This document shows positions 63,594 through 64,000 of a stretch of 64,000 bases of DNA, one piece after another (position 1 is the first letter of the stretch; each line of letters begins with the position of its first letter). Origin of the DNA: Stropharia rugosoannulata. Taxonomy: Eukaryota; Basidiomycota; Agaricomycetes; Agaricales; Strophariaceae. The stretch is taken from contig JANCIK010000009.1 in NCBI GenBank assembly GCA_028532985.1, positions 2,046,001 through 2,110,000 of the forward strand, read 5' to 3'. Under the pieces are notes generated by a model. It was not told where the DNA came from. It worked only from the letters and a program-made list of their open reading frames with translations, and ran no database searches. The translations under genes and the position numbers were made by a program.

Positions 63594-64000
63594 ATGGTTT
63601 CTCCGCTGCTGATTCCTTTCGTCTTGTGCACCTTCGCTTCCATTGGTGCTATTCCCCTGGAGGAACGTGCTTCGCCTGTGGTCATACTTGACGGTGCAAC
63701 CTTCACTGGAGTAACTTCCGGGAGAAACACAAAGTTTTTGGGCATTCCTTTTGCTCAACCGCCGTTTGTTTCATCTTTGCTCATTATTTGCTTCCATTCA
63801 TTTTGAAAATTAGGGTCGGGGATCTGCGCTACCGTTTACCTGCTCCCGTCGTATATATTAATGGTACATATGACGCAACTGCTTTTGGACCTTCTTGTGG
63901 ACAGCAAGCTATCAGACTTCCGAGCTCCATCATTAAGGGCCCGGCTGCGGACGCTGCTAATTATGTGGTCGAATCTATCTTCGGTCAAGTATTTCCTGAC
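63594..64000 (+). CDS. Type-B carboxylesterase/lipase, 5' part
   Basis: Partial gene cut by the window edge. Exon 1 encodes a signal peptide (MVSPLLIPFVLCTFASIGAIP) and the start of the alpha/beta hydrolase: VVILDGATFTGVTSGRNTKFLGIPFAQPP. An intron with donor GTTTGT and acceptor AAATTAG leads to VGDLRYRLPAPV, the hallmark FLGIPFAQPPVGDLRYRLP of type-B carboxylesterases such as the Candida rugosa lipase group. AFGPSCGQQA carries the first conserved disulfide Cys. The active-site GESAG lies beyond the edge, so activity cannot be judged. Confidence 0.9.

Overview
This window looks like a nuclear chromosome segment of a filamentous basidiomycete, most likely an Agaricomycete. The genes are split by many short GT-AG introns (about 48-70 bp), genes lie on both strands at close spacing, and the proteins match fungal housekeeping and secretory families. 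I resolved 19 protein-coding genes: 18 complete and one cut by the right edge. I saw no rRNA, no convincing tRNA and no bacterial-type feature.

Left part (1-16.6 kb): three sedolisin (peptidase family S53) genes. Two are tandem minus-strand copies (A, 1076-3753; B, 4673-7348) and one is a more diverged, more intron-rich plus-strand copy (C, 13884-16641). All keep the Glu/Asp pair and the GTSAS serine motif. A and B share a 560-bp block with no mismatch inside an otherwise diverged duplication, as expected from recent gene conversion. Between B and C lie HIS1 (ATP phosphoribosyltransferase), a fungal protein of unclear function with a possible nuclease-like motif, and a five-helix membrane protein.

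17-33 kb: a second membrane protein of unknown function, a gene-poor stretch (18.35-22.83 kb) holding a diverged repeat pair, ROT1 (ER folding factor), PRE7 (proteasome beta-6), a second gene-poor stretch (25.9-30.7 kb) holding a short inverted-repeat element resembling a MITE, and an aldo-keto reductase with an N-terminal membrane anchor.

33-59 kb is gene dense: GSH2 (glutathione synthetase), RPAP1 (RNA polymerase II assembly), a small low-complexity protein, PRMT3 (ribosomal protein arginine methyltransferase), a 2-oxoglutarate/Fe(II) oxygenase, a HIT-family hydrolase, SGF29 (SAGA reader of H3K4me3), a full-length ABCC-type transporter, CCDC25/Jlp2 and RBM25 (splicing factor with PWI domain). 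GSH2 and the ABCC transporter are functionally compatible (glutathione conjugate export), but their separation gives no evidence of co-regulation.

59-64 kb: a secreted, probably GPI-anchored GH37 trehalase and the 5' part of a secreted type-B carboxylesterase/lipase.

The most notable observations are three very small exons (7, 12 and 15 nt) that are needed to restore conserved protein motifs, the sedolisin conversion tract with its intron differences, the membrane-anchored aldo-keto reductase, and the inverted-repeat element at 30.3-30.6 kb. I found no clear novel multi-gene system. Exon boundaries were placed by eye from splice consensus and family conservation, and all coding spans below include introns.
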